Notes: generated from the sequence alone by a model not told the origin. Counted from the first letter of the stretch, positions 36,252 to 45,634 are shown. The stretch is DNA of 64,000 nt from Cellulophaga fucicola (GCF_900119145.1 NZ_FPIY01000001.1:310001-374000), one strand, 5' to 3'. Program-made: numbers and translations.

Positions 36252-37199
36252 ATGACTATAACTAAACATAACCTATACAATTTTTGCTTAGTATTAACCT
36301 TTTTGTTGCCTATAACCATTGGTGCGCAAGAGCTACGCATTTTTTCAAAAGCCGATTTTAATTTAATAGGAAACGTAAAAAAGAGTACTGTGATTACCAA
36401 TTACGGTAAAGAAGAGTTTTACTTTAATAAAGAAGGTAAGCTAACAAAGTCTATTACACGTTATACAGATGAAGATTATAGTATTACATATTATAAATAC
36501 AGTAATAATGAGATATTAGAAAAACGCTTAGAAAATTACAGAGATGGAGTTTTTGATAAGAACACATCTATAGCTCATATTTACAAAATAGATACTACGG
36601 AAAATAAAAAAGTAATAGAAAAAATACTAACATACAGTAAAAAATTTTTAGATCAATACGAGTATGAGTTTGATGCTGAAAATAGATTAAAAGTAATTAA
36701 ACGTATAAATGATGAGGAGATAGATGAAACCACTATTGAGTATACAGTATACGGAGCAGAGAAAGAACAAGCGTATTACTTAAACGGAAAGCTATTAAAG
36801 TCTATAAGAGAATCCTATAAAACAAACTCTAAGGGCGAGAAATTAAAAACAGTGCTTACCAAAGAATTTATAAAGGGCAAACCGTTAAAGGCAGAAGAAG
36901 TAGTTACAAAAGAGAATGGTAGTATAGTGTCTAAGGATTACTTTACTGCAGATGCAGCAGAGACTAAGTTTGTGTTTCGTAAAAAGGAAGTGTACACGTA
37001 TAAAAAAGACAACCAAGTAATAGATAAAATTACGGTTAAAACAGCAAAGAAAACATATGATGTTACTTATTTACATCAGTTTGACGGTGAGAATGGCAAT
37101 TGGATTAAGCAAGTAATTTCACCAGACAATACATACATTACCAGAAAAATACAGTACTACCCAGAAGAGGTAGTAACAGAAGAAACTATAAAGAATTAG
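36252..37199 (+). CDS. Secreted protein of unknown function with repeated beta-strand motifs
   Basis: A 315-residue protein with a signal peptide ending TIGAQ. The mature part consists of short repeats that alternate aromatic and charged residues, such as YYKYSNNEILEKRLENY and YEFDAENRLKVIKRI, similar in style to YD/RHS-like or MORN-like strand repeats. I cannot assign a function. It is probably periplasmic or exported. It lies alone between dnaK and the convergent acetyltransferase gene. Confidence 0.75.
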   Translation: MTITKHNLYNFCLVLTFLLPITIGAQELRIFSKADFNLIGNVKKSTVITNYGKEEFYFNKEGKLTKSITRYTDEDYSITYYKYSNNEILEKRLENYRDGVFDKNTSIAHIYKIDTTENKKVIEKILTYSKKFLDQYEYEFDAENRLKVIKRINDEEIDETTIEYTVYGAEKEQAYYLNGKLLKSIRESYKTNSKGEKLKTVLTKEFIKGKPLKAEEVVTKENGSIVSKDYFTADAAETKFVFRKKEVYTYKKDNQVIDKITVKTAKKTYDVTYLHQFDGENGNWIKQVISPDNTYITRKIQYYPEEVVTEETIKN

Positions 37200-37212
37200 T
37201 ATTTAGGAACTG

Positions 37213-37779
37213 TTATTTATTAAAATGTGTTTGTTTTAAAGTAGGCCACTCTTCTTTTAAAATACCGTAACAGCAAGAGCTACGTCTAAAGTTATTTTTT
37301 GTAGTTACGTTTTTTCTTAAGATACCTTCTAAACTAGCTCCTAGTTTTTCAACAGCTTTTCTAGATTTTATATTTCTTTCGTCTATACGGAGTTCTACTT
37401 TTTCAAAACCTAAGTGTTCAAACGCATAGGAAAGCATTAGAAACTTCATTTTATGATTAAGGCCTGTGCCTTGTGTTGCAGGAGATATCCAAGTCCATCC
37501 AATATGTAATACTTTGTTTTTGGTGTCTATATTTCCAAACCGCGTAGAGCCTACATAGCTAGATGTTCTTTTGTCGTATATGGCAAAAGCAATTACATTA
37601 TCTGCTTTAAGAGCATTAGAAATATATTCCTTTAAATTAATTAAGGTAGATATGTCACTAGAGCCAAATTTGTATAAATCTACTTGTTGTGCAACTGGCC
37701 ATAATAAATCTGTGTGACTGTGTTCTAATGGAATTAACTTAACAATATTATCTTCTAATATTTGCGTGGTGTTTATCAT
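37213..37779 (-). CDS. GNAT N-acetyltransferase, RimJ/RimL type
   Basis: A 188-residue single GNAT domain. The order of motifs fits the RimJ/RimL/Acetyltransf_3 group: LIPLEHSHTDLLWPVA at the N-terminus, YVGSTRFGNID, HIGWTWISPATQGTGLNHKMK (acetyl-CoA loop region, with Q-G-T-G) and ELRIDERNIKSRKAVEKLGA. It transfers acetyl from acetyl-CoA to an unknown amine. Its start overlaps the stop of the upstream hydrolase gene by 4 bp, so the two are translationally coupled. Confidence 0.92.
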   Translation of the reverse strand: MINTTQILEDNIVKLIPLEHSHTDLLWPVAQQVDLYKFGSSDISTLINLKEYISNALKADNVIAFAIYDKRTSSYVGSTRFGNIDTKNKVLHIGWTWISPATQGTGLNHKMKFLMLSYAFEHLGFEKVELRIDERNIKSRKAVEKLGASLEGILRKNVTTKNNFRRSSCCYGILKEEWPTLKQTHFNK

Positions 37780-38423
37780 TTTACCAGATTGTTTATTACT
37801 TCTTTTTTAACTTCATGAGTGCCATTAAAAGTTATAAAATTTGTGTTAGGGTCTATAATATTCTTAACTCTTATTTTTTCTAGCTCTTTACGGTCATCAT
37901 CAAAATAAGCATCTTCATTACCAACTATATATGTTGTTTTGGTGTTATTATCTTTTAAGAATGTAAAATCTTCTTTGTGTAATTCTTTTGGTATTGTGCC
38001 AGCATACAATACAAAATTAGTACACTTTATTTTTTCTTTAGCCAACCATCTTGTAACTACAGATACACCTTGGGAATATCCTAACACAATAAAGTTACAA
38101 TTGTCTGGAATATTCTCTGCCTGGTATACCGTATTTAAATAAGATATTAAATTCTCTGTTTCTGTGCTCGTGTTTTCTCTAGTGAGCCAACTAGCGCCAA
38201 TATGAGTAAATTTATTGTTTAAGTAGTATTTAGAAGGTGCTTGTGGGGCAATAATATAATTTTCGGTTTCTGGGAGTTCGTTAAAATACCGCAAAAAGTA
38301 TTTACTAAGGTATCCTATGCCGTGGCACACAAGCCAGACATTTTTAGTGTCTTTTGTTAATGTGTTAAGTGTAGTGTAAGAGTTGGTTGTTGTATAGCTT
38401 ACTTCTTTTTCTATTGGCTGCAT
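37776..38423 (-). CDS. Alpha/beta hydrolase, carboxylesterase/phospholipase-like
   Basis: A 215-residue cytoplasmic hydrolase from the ATG at 38423; a TTG ten codons upstream is a less likely start. The nucleophile elbow is GYSQG, the Asp is probably in the GNEDAYFDD segment and the His in GTHEV near the C-terminus, as in the Abhydrolase_2 family. The oxyanion region is WLVCHGIGYLS. It has no link to MenH in motif detail despite lying near menaquinone genes. It is coupled to the acetyltransferase gene downstream and divergent from the thioesterase at 38515. Confidence 0.85.
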   Translation of the reverse strand: MQPIEKEVSYTTTNSYTTLNTLTKDTKNVWLVCHGIGYLSKYFLRYFNELPETENYIIAPQAPSKYYLNNKFTHIGASWLTRENTSTETENLISYLNTVYQAENIPDNCNFIVLGYSQGVSVVTRWLAKEKIKCTNFVLYAGTIPKELHKEDFTFLKDNNTKTTYIVGNEDAYFDDDRKELEKIRVKNIIDPNTNFITFNGTHEVKKEVINNLVK

Positions 38424-38514
38424 AAAATGTGCTTTGCTGAGGTCTAAAATCAAAATTTAAAGTTATAGCTTTTGTTGTATATGGATTGATTATTTTTACA
38501 AAAAAAAATAGGGT

Positions 38515-38940
38515 ATGAACGAAATTCAAGAGAAAATACTACGTATTTGTAATGAGAACTCTAAGAATACTTTAATGGAAACATTAGATATAGAGTATGT
38601 TGAGGTTGGAGAGAATTTTTTAGTAGGTAAAATGCCAGTAGGGCCTAAGGTATATCAGCCAGACGGAATTTTACACGGTGGTGCTACAGCTGCTTTAGCG
38701 GAAAGTGTTGGTAGTGCGGCTTCTTATATTTTTTTAAACGGACAAGAGTTTTTTGTACGTGGATTAGAAATTACTGCCAATCACGTAAAAAGTGTTAAAG
38801 AAGGTAATGTTTATGCAAAAGCAAGCATAATACACAAAGGAAGAACTACACAGCTTTGGGAGATTAGAATTACCAATGATGCAGGTGAGTTGGTATCTTT
38901 ATGTAAGTTAACAACTATTTCTCTGCCAAGAAAAAAGTAA
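38515..38940 (+). CDS. menI: PaaI-type hotdog thioesterase, probable DHNA-CoA thioesterase
   Basis: A 141-residue hotdog protein. The HGGATAALAESVGSAAS motif contains the catalytic acidic residue of the PaaI/YdiI group. It lies 3 bp before menF, so it is almost certainly cotranscribed with a menaquinone gene. MenI hydrolyses 1,4-dihydroxy-2-naphthoyl-CoA in that pathway, which makes the assignment likely; other acyl-CoA substrates are possible in this family. Confidence 0.8.
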   Translation: MNEIQEKILRICNENSKNTLMETLDIEYVEVGENFLVGKMPVGPKVYQPDGILHGGATAALAESVGSAASYIFLNGQEFFVRGLEITANHVKSVKEGNVYAKASIIHKGRTTQLWEIRITNDAGELVSLCKLTTISLPRKK

Positions 38941-38943
38941 TAG

Positions 38944-40050
38944 ATGAAACATTTTTTTGAGCAACTACAAACTCAGTTAGATTTAACTAAGCCTTTTGTA
39001 GTTTACAGAAAACCAAAAGAAACTAAAGTTAATGCAATATTACAAGCAGATGCTGTTTTGCATTACGTAAAAGATTATCAGGAATCGGGATTTGTATTTG
39101 CACCTTTTAATAGTAAAGATGCATCAATCTTAATACCAAATACAACTGTTTTAACAACTACTTATACATCAGAAGAACAAAATGCTAGTTCTTCTCTAGA
39201 TAGTGTTGTGGCGTCTACTGTAACGGCTAAAGAGAATCATATCAACCTTGTAAAAAAAGGAATTGCAGCTATAATAAAAGCCCAGTTGCAAAAAGTAGTG
39301 TTGTCGCGTACAATAGAAGTAGCAACAGCAAAAGCTCCTTTAGATTTATTTAAGCAGTTATTAGATGTATACGATACTGCGTTTTGTTATTTGTGGTATC
39401 ATCCAAAAGTAGGGATGTGGTTAGGGGCAACACCTGAGGTTTTGTTAAAAACTGAAAACCAGCGTTTAGAGACTTCGTCTTTGGCAGGTACTCAGGTTTA
39501 TAAAGAAGGGCAAGAACCAATTTGGGGAGAAAAAGAATATAACGAGCAAGATGTAGTAACTCTGTTTATAAAAAAAGAATTAGAGGATAAGGTAACCAAT
39601 TTAAAAGTAACAAATGTAGAGTCTGTAAGAGCTGGTAAACTATGGCACCTTAGGACTAAGATTACGGGAGTAATGCAAAATAACTTAAAAGATATTTTAG
39701 TAGCATTGCACCCAACACCTGCAACTTGTGGCTTACCAAAACAAACAGCAAAAGAGTTTATTTTAGCAAATGAGAATTACAATAGAAGCTATTATACAGG
39801 CTTTTTAGGAGAGCTTAACTTTAGTAAAGAACTACATAGAGCTAAGACAAGGCGTAATATAGAGAATAGAGCATATACTGCAATTAAAAAGGTTTCTAAT
39901 ATCTATGTTAACTTACGTTGTGCAGAGGTAACTAATACAGGAATAAAGGTATATGTTGGTGGCGGAATAACAAAAGGCTCTAATCCAGAAAAAGAATGGG
40001 AAGAGACAGTAGCTAAAAGTGGTACTATGTTGCGTATTATTCTAAAATAA
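38944..40050 (+). CDS. menF: Isochorismate synthase
   Basis: Converts chorismate to isochorismate, the entry to menaquinone synthesis. The 368 residues cover the chorismate-binding domain. The KVVLSRTIEV segment, the TPEVLL motif, ETSSLAGTQ, HPTPATCGLPK and YTGFLGEL are typical, with the catalytic acidic residues in the last motifs. It follows the thioesterase gene by 3 bp and precedes menD. Confidence 0.95.
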   Translation: MKHFFEQLQTQLDLTKPFVVYRKPKETKVNAILQADAVLHYVKDYQESGFVFAPFNSKDASILIPNTTVLTTTYTSEEQNASSSLDSVVASTVTAKENHINLVKKGIAAIIKAQLQKVVLSRTIEVATAKAPLDLFKQLLDVYDTAFCYLWYHPKVGMWLGATPEVLLKTENQRLETSSLAGTQVYKEGQEPIWGEKEYNEQDVVTLFIKKELEDKVTNLKVTNVESVRAGKLWHLRTKITGVMQNNLKDILVALHPTPATCGLPKQTAKEFILANENYNRSYYTGFLGELNFSKELHRAKTRRNIENRAYTAIKKVSNIYVNLRCAEVTNTGIKVYVGGGITKGSNPEKEWEETVAKSGTMLRIILK

Positions 40051-40074
40051 TTGGGTAAACAATAGTTTACAATG

Positions 40075-40082
40075 TACTTTTG
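40075..40082 (+). promoter_or_regulatory. -7 box of menD
   Basis: TACTTTTG matches TAnnTTTG and is followed by CAC, 33 bases before the menD start. A TTG at 40051-40053 lies 21 bp upstream, the same long spacing seen at the YbiT-like gene. Confidence 0.5.
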
Positions 40083-40115
40083 CACAATTAAATTACTAAT
40101 AAATATTCTTATAAA

Positions 40116-41873
40116 TTGAGATACTCCAGTATACCTAGCGCCCAATCTGTTATATTACATTGTAAGGCAAAAGGAGTTAAAGATATAGTAATATCACCAG
40201 GTTCTAGAAATGCACCATTAACCATTGGTTTTACAGAAGATCCTTATTTTAAGTGTTACAGTATTGTAGACGAGCGTTGTGCAGCTTTTTTTGCATTAGG
40301 CATAGCACAGAACACAGGTAAGGGTGTTGCTGTTGTTTGCACATCTGGTAGTGCATTGCTTAATTATTACCCGGCAATTGCAGAGGCTTTTTACAGTGAT
40401 ATTCCTTTATTGGTTATTTCTGCAGACAGACCAACGTATAGAATAGATATAGGGGACGGACAAACCATTAGACAAGCTAATGTGTTTAAAAATCACATAG
40501 GATATCAGGCTAATTTAAAGCAAGATGTTTTGCACGCTACAGCAACTGTTCAAAAATATGGTAAAGCATTATTGTTAGCTAAAGAATCTCCAGAGACGCA
40601 ACAGAACAACATAAATAATTACAATGGTGTAGAGTTGCAAAAAGCAATAGATTATGCTTTAGAAGAGCGCTCACCTGTACATATAAACGTTCCTTTTGAA
40701 GAGCCTTTGTATAATACGCAAGACTATGCATCTGTTTTTCCTAGTATAAAGGAAGAGGAAGACCCTACATTAGAAACATGTTCTCGTTTAGACGATTTTG
40801 CAGCTATATGGAATAACGCTAGTAAAAAAATGATTTTAGTGGGTGTTAATAAACCCAGTGTGGTAGAACAACAGTTTTTAGATGAATTAGCTGAGGACGA
40901 ATCTGTAATTGTTTTTACGGAAACAACATCTAACATACATCATCCTTCTTTTTTTAATAGTATAGATAGTATTTTGGCTCCTATTGAAAAATTAGATAAT
41001 AAAGACGAATTGTTTACGACATTGCAACCAGATGTCTTGTTAACTTTTGGAGGTTTGATAGTGTCTAAAAAAATAAAACAATTTTTACGTACATATAAAC
41101 CAAAGCATCATTGGCATATAGACGGTAAAAAAGCTTACGATACATTCTTTAGTTTATCGCATCATTTTAAAGTAGATACAAATACATTTTTTAATGCTTT
41201 TTTAGATAAGACAAAATATAAGGAGAGTGGTTATTATGAGTATTGGTCTAAGGTTAAGCTTGGTTATGAGCAAAAGAGAGAAGCATATTTAGAAACTATT
41301 CCGTTTTCAGATATGTTGGCTTTTTCAAAAATACTACCTAACATACCAAGTGGTTACCAAGTACACTTGTCTAATAGTTCTACGGTTAGGTATGCACAGC
41401 TTTTTCCGCTAAAAAGTGCGTTAAAAGTATATTGTAATAGAGGAACAAGTGGTATAGATGGTAGTACGTCTACAGCTGTAGGTTCATCGATCTACGCAAA
41501 AAAACCTACTGTTTTAATAACAGGTGATTTAAGTTTTTTATACGATAGTAATGCACTTTGGAATAACTATATAAAGCCTAATTTTAGAGTTATAGTATTA
41601 AATAATAGTGGAGGTGGTATTTTTAGAATATTACCAGGTCAAGAAGAGACAGATAACTACAAAACATATTTTGAAACAACTCATAACTTAGATATCTCTA
41701 ATTTATGTAAAATGTATAGCATTGATTATAAGCTCGCTGAAGATGAAGAAATGTTAGAAAAACATTTAGAGAATTTTTATGAAGAATCTGATAGACCTAA
41801 ATTATTAGAGGTGAAAACACCTAGAATAATAAACAATAAAATTTTGCTTAGTTATTTTGATTTTATATCTTAG
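40116..41873 (+). CDS. menD: SEPHCHC synthase, TTG start
   Basis: Joins isochorismate with 2-oxoglutarate using thiamine diphosphate, the second step of menaquinone synthesis. The 585 residues begin at TTG; no ATG precedes it in frame and the conserved start of the family (YSSIPSAQSVI) follows at once. Visible motifs are SPGSRNAPL, DERCAAFFALG with the catalytic Glu, and GTSGIDGSTSTAVG with the ThDP region ending NNSGGGIF. It has its own promoter box after menF. MenH and MenB, needed for later steps, are not in this window. Confidence 0.95.
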   Translation: MRYSSIPSAQSVILHCKAKGVKDIVISPGSRNAPLTIGFTEDPYFKCYSIVDERCAAFFALGIAQNTGKGVAVVCTSGSALLNYYPAIAEAFYSDIPLLVISADRPTYRIDIGDGQTIRQANVFKNHIGYQANLKQDVLHATATVQKYGKALLLAKESPETQQNNINNYNGVELQKAIDYALEERSPVHINVPFEEPLYNTQDYASVFPSIKEEEDPTLETCSRLDDFAAIWNNASKKMILVGVNKPSVVEQQFLDELAEDESVIVFTETTSNIHHPSFFNSIDSILAPIEKLDNKDELFTTLQPDVLLTFGGLIVSKKIKQFLRTYKPKHHWHIDGKKAYDTFFSLSHHFKVDTNTFFNAFLDKTKYKESGYYEYWSKVKLGYEQKREAYLETIPFSDMLAFSKILPNIPSGYQVHLSNSSTVRYAQLFPLKSALKVYCNRGTSGIDGSTSTAVGSSIYAKKPTVLITGDLSFLYDSNALWNNYIKPNFRVIVLNNSGGGIFRILPGQEETDNYKTYFETTHNLDISNLCKMYSIDYKLAEDEEMLEKHLENFYEESDRPKLLEVKTPRIINNKILLSYFDFIS

Positions 41874-41915
41874 AAGCATTATTAACATTAACTATCAAAA
41901 AAGAACATTAAAATT

Positions 41916-42260
41916 ATGAGTCAAAGAGATGATTTAATTACAAAATATGCAGCAGACATAAAAGATAAATTTGGTGAAACTGCAGATATGGATTTATTAA
42001 CTAAAGTAACTATTGGTTTAGGTCCGTCTATATACAATAAAGACTCTTCATTAGTATCTGGTTCTGACGAAAAAGAATTAGAAACAGTTAAGAAAAACTT
42101 TTTAATGAAGAAGTTAGGGATGAGTGATGATCCTAAATTAATGGAAGGTATAAAAGCTGTTATGGATAAATATGGCTCTGCTAATAGAAATAAGCACAGA
42201 GCTGTAGTATATTATAAATTAGCACAGCATTTTAAAAAAGAATCTGTTTATAACAAATAG
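41916..42260 (+). CDS. DUF2853 family protein
   Basis: A 114-residue cytoplasmic protein that I recognise as DUF2853. The family reads much like this one throughout: an N-terminal KYAADIK helix, GLGPSIYNKDSSLV, a SDEKELETVKKNFL helix and a final HRAVVYYKLAQHF helix. It is all helical, with no known catalytic residues; function is unknown. It follows menD by 42 bp on the same strand and is followed by a terminator. Confidence 0.85.
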   Translation: MSQRDDLITKYAADIKDKFGETADMDLLTKVTIGLGPSIYNKDSSLVSGSDEKELETVKKNFLMKKLGMSDDPKLMEGIKAVMDKYGSANRNKHRAVVYYKLAQHFKKESVYNK

Positions 42261-42280
42261 AACTTTTAATAAAATATTTT

Positions 42281-42318
42281 AAAAGAGGCTATCTTAAGTA
42301 AGGTAGCCTCTTTTTTTT
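42281..42318 (+). terminator. Terminator after the DUF2853 gene
   Basis: An outer 11-bp stem AAAAGAGGCTA / TAGCCTCTTTT, with a further inner CTTA/TAAG pairing, is followed by eight T. It ends the menD unit before the S1-protein gene. Confidence 0.93.
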
Positions 42319-42322
42319 ACTG

Positions 42323-42330
42323 TATTTTTG
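42323..42330 (+). promoter_or_regulatory. -7 box of the S1-domain gene
   Basis: TATTTTTG, a full TAnnTTTG match, lies 5 bases after the T-run of the preceding terminator and 17 bases before the ATG at 42348. Confidence 0.55.
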
Positions 42331-42347
42331 CGATATACAATTGTAAA

Positions 42348-43175
42348 ATGGAATTAGGAAAATATAACACACTAGAAATTTTAAGAGACACCAGTGTTGG
42401 TTTGTTTTTAGGAGATGAAGAAGGTAATGACGTTTTGTTGCCTAACAAGTACGTACCAGAGAATTTTGAGATAGGAGATATGCTTACTGTATTCTGCTAC
42501 TTAGATTATGATGAAAGACCAGTTTCTACAACATTAAAACCATATATTACCCGTAACGATTTTCATTTGCTACGAGTAGCTGAGGTAAATAACTTTGGTG
42601 CTTTTATGGAGTGGGGATTAGAAAAACACTTGTTGGTTCCTTTTAGAGAACAACGTACTAAAATGGTAGATGGCCAGTGGTATATTGTGTACTGTTATTT
42701 AGATGAAAAAACAGATAGGTTAGTTGCATCTAATAAATTAGATAAATTTTTATCTAATGAAGAGTTAACTGTAGAAGATAACGATGAGGTTAATATTTTG
42801 TTTACACGTAAAACAGATCTTGGATGGGAAGTTATAATTAATAACTTGCACAAAGGTTTAGTGTATTCTAATGAAGTTTTTAAAGATATATCTATAGGAG
42901 ATAAGCAAATAGGGTATATTAAAAATATAAGAACAGATAATAAAATAGATGTTTCTCTACAGCCTTTAGGTCATTTAAGCTTAGAACCTGTAGCTGCCAA
43001 AATTTTACAAAAAATTAAGGACGACGGGGGTTATTTAGGCTTGCACGATAAATCTGATCCAGAAGATATTAAAATACAGTTACAGCTAAGTAAAAAAGCA
43101 TTTAAAAAAGGCGTGGGTACTTTGTATAGAGAGCGCAAAATAGAAATTAGAGAAGATGGTCTTTATTTGCTTTAA
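42348..43175 (+). CDS. cvfB: S1-domain RNA-binding protein, CvfB family
   Basis: A 275-residue cytoplasmic protein. It consists of S1-like OB domains (first about 1-65, second about 70-135 with VAEVNNFGAFMEWGLEKHLLVP, third about 145-215) and a C-terminal winged-helix-like region (LGLHDKSDPEDIKIQLQLSKKAFKKGVGTLYR), the order seen in CvfB/YitL. It binds RNA; in staphylococci the homologue influences virulence-gene expression. It lies between menD and menA where other flavobacterial clusters often carry menB, but menB is absent here. Confidence 0.9.
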   Translation: MELGKYNTLEILRDTSVGLFLGDEEGNDVLLPNKYVPENFEIGDMLTVFCYLDYDERPVSTTLKPYITRNDFHLLRVAEVNNFGAFMEWGLEKHLLVPFREQRTKMVDGQWYIVYCYLDEKTDRLVASNKLDKFLSNEELTVEDNDEVNILFTRKTDLGWEVIINNLHKGLVYSNEVFKDISIGDKQIGYIKNIRTDNKIDVSLQPLGHLSLEPVAAKILQKIKDDGGYLGLHDKSDPEDIKIQLQLSKKAFKKGVGTLYRERKIEIREDGLYLL

Positions 43176-43333
43176 AAGAAAGTAACAGTTAGTTTGTAAA
43201 ATTAAACCTACAAGATTAATTTTGTAGCATAATTTAATAGTACAACATTTTTTATTAGTTTAAAAAAGGTTTAAATTGCATAGACCACAATGTCTTTTAC
43301 ATTACTATTGAACTAACCACTAAATTAAAGAAT

Positions 43334-43942
43334 ATGCCATTTATAGAAGAAGTAGATTTACTAGAATTGCATAAGGATATAGACAAAGCTCAGTTAATGA
43401 ACGAGCGCTTACTAGATCAAATTAAGTTTAAAAATAAAGAACTCAAGAGAAAAAAGAGACAACGTAATGTTTTAGGAGTAATTGCAGCTGTGTTTTTTCT
43501 TGGAACGTTAGTCTTCACCTCGTTTTCTGCGGGTTTGTCTACAAGGGCAAGAGCTTTTAATAAACAAGAGAATAATAACATATTGGTATCTATAGATAGT
43601 TTAGATGTTATTAAATCTAGAATTAATAACCTTAAAGAACAAAACGAAGAACTTAACTTTGTAAACGATTTTTATTTAGCTAAAAATATTTTAGACAAAA
43701 AAATAATTTATTCTGTTCAAGTAAAAACATTTGTAGACAATAATGTAACATTAGTGTCTAATACATTGGCAAACACTTTATTTGTAAAGAATAATCCTTT
43801 TTACACATATTCTATTGGTAATTTTGAAACTATTGATGAGGCTAGAACATTTAGATTACAGCTTGTGAAAATGGGTTTTGAAGATGCTTTTGTTGCCTCT
43901 TATAAAGATGGTAAACGATTAAAAATAGAGAACCCTAATTAA
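43334..43942 (+). CDS. Single-pass membrane protein with SPOR-like C-terminal domain
   Basis: A 202-residue protein. The N-terminus (about 1-45) is a charged coiled coil rich in K, R and E, followed by one transmembrane helix (about 46-67), a second coiled coil (about 85-112) and a C-terminal domain (about 122-195) reading IYSVQVKTFVDN ... YTYSIGNFETIDEARTFRLQ ... GFEDAFVASYKDGKR, the layout of SPOR peptidoglycan-binding domains. It probably sits in the inner membrane with the SPOR part in the periplasm. It precedes menA by 2 bp and may be cotranscribed with it. Confidence 0.8.
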   Translation: MPFIEEVDLLELHKDIDKAQLMNERLLDQIKFKNKELKRKKRQRNVLGVIAAVFFLGTLVFTSFSAGLSTRARAFNKQENNNILVSIDSLDVIKSRINNLKEQNEELNFVNDFYLAKNILDKKIIYSVQVKTFVDNNVTLVSNTLANTLFVKNNPFYTYSIGNFETIDEARTFRLQLVKMGFEDAFVASYKDGKRLKIENPN

Positions 43943-43944
43943 GA

Positions 43945-44850
43945 ATGAAATTAAAAGCTTGGGTAAATGCAGCTAGGTTAAGAACCTTGCCTTTGTCTGT
44001 ATCTGGAATTATAGTTGGTTATGCGCTTGCAAGCTTATTTGGTTTTACTAATAGCACTATTTTTATATTAGCCTTGCTAACAACTGTTGCGTTACAAGTA
44101 ACTTCTAATTTTGCAAACGACTACGGAGACGGTGTTAAGGGTACAGATAACGACACAAGAATAGGACCAAAGCGTGCTTACCAAAGTGGTATACTAGCAA
44201 GAAAAGAACTTAAAAGAGGTATTATTATAGCTATAGTTATAAGTTTAGCTTTAATAATAGCATTAATATTATCTGCATTTAGCACAGATAGTCTTGTGTA
44301 TATAGCTATTTTTTTTGTGTTAGGTATATTGGCAGTATGGGCATCTATAAAATATACGGTAGGCGAATCTGCTTACGGTTATAGGGGTTTAGGAGATGTG
44401 TTTGTATTTATATTTTTTGGTTTAGTTAGTGTATTGGGCTGTATGTTTTTGCTTACTAATAAACTATATGCAGTAGCATTTTTACCTGCAATAACAGTTG
44501 GGTTATTAAGTGTGGCAGTTTTAAACTTAAATAATTTACGAGACATTATATCAGATAAAAACTCGGGAAAAAATACAATAGTTGTTAAAATGGGCTTTTT
44601 AAACGGAAAAAAGTACCATTATTCAATACTTATAGTTAGCTTTATTTGCGCATTAGTTTTTACACTATATAGCTATACAAATTTTATTAATTTTATATGG
44701 ATAATAGCTTATATACCTATAGCTAAACATTTTACAAGAATTGTTAAAATGAAAGATTCATTAACAATGGATCCTGAGTTAAAAATAGTAGCTTTGAGCA
44801 GTTTTTTATTTGCTATTTTGTTTTATTTTAGTTTTAATAATTTTTTGTAA
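43945..44850 (+). CDS. menA: 1,4-dihydroxy-2-naphthoate polyprenyltransferase
   Basis: Attaches the polyprenyl chain to DHNA in the membrane, giving demethylmenaquinone. The 301-residue protein has eight to nine transmembrane helices. The first Asp-rich motif is NDYGDGVKGTDND (about 58-70) and the second is NNLRDIISDKNSGK (about 196-209); both bind the prenyl diphosphate through Mg2+. The N-terminal WVNAARLRTLPLSV is typical of MenA. It follows the SPOR-domain gene by 2 bp. Confidence 0.96.
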   Translation: MKLKAWVNAARLRTLPLSVSGIIVGYALASLFGFTNSTIFILALLTTVALQVTSNFANDYGDGVKGTDNDTRIGPKRAYQSGILARKELKRGIIIAIVISLALIIALILSAFSTDSLVYIAIFFVLGILAVWASIKYTVGESAYGYRGLGDVFVFIFFGLVSVLGCMFLLTNKLYAVAFLPAITVGLLSVAVLNLNNLRDIISDKNSGKNTIVVKMGFLNGKKYHYSILIVSFICALVFTLYSYTNFINFIWIIAYIPIAKHFTRIVKMKDSLTMDPELKIVALSSFLFAILFYFSFNNFL

Positions 44851-44887
44851 ATTAGCGTATATAAAGTCCATCCTAAAACCAACAAAA

Positions 44888-45634
44888 TTGGAAAAACCCA
44901 TAAAAATACTAATTGTAGAAGATAATGTTATCATAGCAGATGATATGCAATCAATGCTAGAGGAGATAGGCTATGAAATAGTAGGTAACGTTATTGTTTA
45001 TGAGCAGGCAGAGGAAGTACTAAGAACTACAGAAGTAGATTTAGTGCTTATAGATATCATATTAGCATCAGATAAAACAGGTATAGATCTAGGTAAGCAT
45101 ATTAGAGCAAACTATAACATTCCTTTTATATTTGTTACGTCTAACTCAGACAGAGCTACAGTAGAAAAAGCAAAAATTGTTAAGCCAAACGGGTATTTAG
45201 TAAAACCTTTTGAGCAACAAGATTTATATACGTCTATAGAAATAGCTTTATCTAATTTTAACTATTTAGACAAACAAGGACTTACGGAGGACGATGTAGA
45301 TAAGCCTATGTCTAACTCAGTTTTAAAAGATTCTATCTTTGTTAAAAAACAACACCTATACTACAGAATTAATTTCACAGATATACAGTTTATTAAAGCT
45401 GATAATGTATACTTAGAGGTAAACACTGTAGATAAGAAGTTCTTGGTAAGGTCTCCACTAAAAGATTATTTAGAGAAATTACCTAGAGATAAATTCTACA
45501 GGGCTCATAAATCTTACATTGTAAATGTAGATCATATTGGCGCTGTAAATTCTAAAGATGTTATGATTAATGATAAGTTAATCCCGATCTCTAAAGAATT
45601 TAAAGAGTTTATAATTTCTTCAATGAATTCGTAA
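44888..45634 (+). CDS. LytTR-family response regulator with intact receiver, TTG start
   Basis: A 248-residue regulator. The TTG at 44888 is preferred as start because the receiver begins right after (KILIVEDN); a longer frame from 44810 overlaps menA and adds a meaningless hydrophobic stretch. The receiver (1-120) is canonical: E11/D12, phosphoacceptor D56, T84 and K106-P107. The LytTR domain (about 145-248) has FIKADNVYLEVNT and FYRAHKSYIVNVD. The next gene is a HisKA_2 kinase on the same strand, so the two are probably partners despite the terminator between them. Confidence 0.9.
   Translation: MEKPIKILIVEDNVIIADDMQSMLEEIGYEIVGNVIVYEQAEEVLRTTEVDLVLIDIILASDKTGIDLGKHIRANYNIPFIFVTSNSDRATVEKAKIVKPNGYLVKPFEQQDLYTSIEIALSNFNYLDKQGLTEDDVDKPMSNSVLKDSIFVKKQHLYYRINFTDIQFIKADNVYLEVNTVDKKFLVRSPLKDYLEKLPRDKFYRAHKSYIVNVDHIGAVNSKDVMINDKLIPISKEFKEFIISSMNS

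Noticed and set aside
37776-38423. Alpha/beta hydrolase as MenH because it lies beside men genes
   Set aside because: Motifs fit the Abhydrolase_2 esterase group, and it is on the opposite strand, coupled to an acetyltransferase gene.
43176-43333. Possible tRNA or menB remnant between the S1 and SPOR genes
   Set aside because: No cloverleaf, no T-loop motif and no open frame resembling MenB; only a weak CTACAA/TTGTAG hairpin.
44810-44887. N-terminal extension of the LytTR regulator from a TTG inside menA
   Set aside because: It overlaps menA and encodes a hydrophobic stretch read from menA's last helix; the receiver domain starts right after the TTG at 44888.
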